Below are positions 63,469 through 64,000 of a stretch of 64,000 bases of DNA, piece after piece (the stretch's first letter is position 1; each line of letters opens with the position of its first letter). The position numbers and the translations under genes were made by a program. Below the pieces are notes generated by a model that was given only the letters and a program-made list of their open reading frames with translations, was not told the DNA's origin and did no database searches. Source of the DNA: JAKAGZ01 sp963772675 (lineage in GTDB: Bacteria; Bacteroidota; Ignavibacteria; Ignavibacteriales; Ignavibacteriaceae); the NCBI GenBank assembly GCA_963772675.1, contig CAVYYF010000010.1:62001-126000 (forward strand), in the 5' to 3' direction.

Positions 63469-64000
63469 TTGGAAAATGTGAATGAATTCAAACTTTTCGC
63501 GAAGCATCTATCCGATATTAGCGGGACAGTTATAAGAAGCTACTTTCGTACCGATGTTAAAATTGATTCAAAGTCGGATGCCTCACCGGTAACGATTGCC
63601 GATAAAAAAGCCGAAGAATTAATGCGCGAAGAAATTATGAAAGAATTTCCAGATCATGGAATTATTGGAGAGGAATTTGGAAAACATAATGAAGATTCAG
63701 AATATCGGTGGGTGCTTGATCCTATTGATGGGACAAAAAGTTTTATTTGCGGTGCCGTCACATTCGGAACCTTGATAGCCTTAGCACATAAAGGAAAGCC
63801 AATACTTGGAATAATTAATCAACCGATATTAAAAGAATACCTTATCGGTGATAATGAATCAGCGCAATTGAATGAGATGAATGTAAAAGTAAGAAAAGTT
63901 GAAAAGCTTTCAGATGCTGTTTTACTCACAACAGATCATCTTAACATCGGTAGGTACCAGAACCAGAAAAAATTTGATGAGCTAACCAGAAAGGTTAAGC
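63469..64000 (+). CDS. hisN: Histidinol-phosphatase HisN-like, inositol-monophosphatase family (3' partial)
   Basis: The frame is open from TTG 63469 to the window end, 177 residues. The inositol-monophosphatase metal motifs are present: ASPVTIADKKAEELMREEI, IIGEEFGKHN (Glu ligand) and WVLDPIDGTKSFI (the DPIDGT metal site), then FGTLIALAHKGKPILGIINQP. The combination DPIDGTKSFICGAVTFGTLIAL fits the HisN subgroup, which completes histidine synthesis, more than plain inositol monophosphatases or CysQ. The start is set by CAGGA seven bases before the TTG; an in-frame GTG at 63478 is the alternative. The C-terminus lies outside the window. Confidence 0.8.
   Translation, partial: MENVNEFKLFAKHLSDISGTVIRSYFRTDVKIDSKSDASPVTIADKKAEELMREEIMKEFPDHGIIGEEFGKHNEDSEYRWVLDPIDGTKSFICGAVTFGTLIALAHKGKPILGIINQPILKEYLIGDNESAQLNEMNVKVRKVEKLSDAVLLTTDHLNIGRYQNQKKFDELTRKVK

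Overview
The window is an AT-rich stretch of a bacterial chromosome, most likely from Ignavibacteriota (Melioribacter/Ignavibacterium-like, in the Bacteroidota-Chlorobiota superphylum). The best clue is the type IX secretion sorting domain closing the beta-propeller protein at 16919-18616. It has the NFPNPFNPSTTIKYS, YDVLGREVTTLVNE and SGVYFYRMQAG blocks typical of that group. The gene content (xylan/cellulose degradation, leucine-isoleucine-valine synthesis with glutamate synthase, NtrC-type nitrogen control, cyclic arginine pathway) fits a cellulolytic, largely prototrophic member.

Region 1 (1-25.9 kb) is a glucuronoxylan and plant-polysaccharide locus: GH3, a GPH-family sugar symporter, a truncated GH8, an SGNH acetylesterase, GH10 xylanase, GH115 alpha-glucuronidase, GH43, GH9, an esterase, a secreted propeller protein, GH105, an ExuT-like hexuronate transporter, a hybrid histidine kinase, and convergent uxuA and uxuB-type genes. 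No SusC/SusD pair is present. purU sits in the middle of the glycosidases. Xylan would be debranched and cut outside the cell, with xylooligosaccharides and uronates taken up by the two major-facilitator-type carriers and glucuronate carbon fed through fructuronate/mannonate to KDG.

Region 2 (25.9-26.9 kb) is a regulatory island. It holds an apparently undescribed multi-helix RNA ending at a 50-codon membrane-type ORF, then a sigma70-like promoter, a 52-codon leader peptide packed with Ile and Leu codons, and an overlapping hairpin. This looks like a ribosome-mediated attenuator for the operon that follows.

Region 3 (26.9-45.7 kb) is a 13-gene co-directional operon: ilvD-ilvB-ilvN-ilvC-leuB-methyltransferase-leuA-leuC-leuD-cimA-ilvE-gltB-gltD. 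Citramalate synthase supplies 2-oxobutyrate for isoleucine, and glutamate synthase supplies the amino donor for IlvE.

Region 4 (45.8-51.5 kb, minus strand) is nitrogen control: glnK-type P-II, an outer-membrane barrel, amtB, and an NtrB/NtrC-like pair. Region 5 (51.6-54.3 kb) is a SAM-I riboswitch with a terminator ahead of metB-like and hom genes. Region 6 (55.5-63.06 kb, minus) is argC-argJ-argB-argD-argR-argG-argH with an ARG box over its promoter. A tRNA-Ser(UGA) and the start of a hisN-like phosphatase close the window.

Seven genes carry one or two single-base frameshifts (nine in all, eight of them equivalent to one extra base). Several lie in homopolymers and inside operons that are otherwise intact, so indel errors in the assembly are the likeliest cause. 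Such genes are annotated here across the shift.
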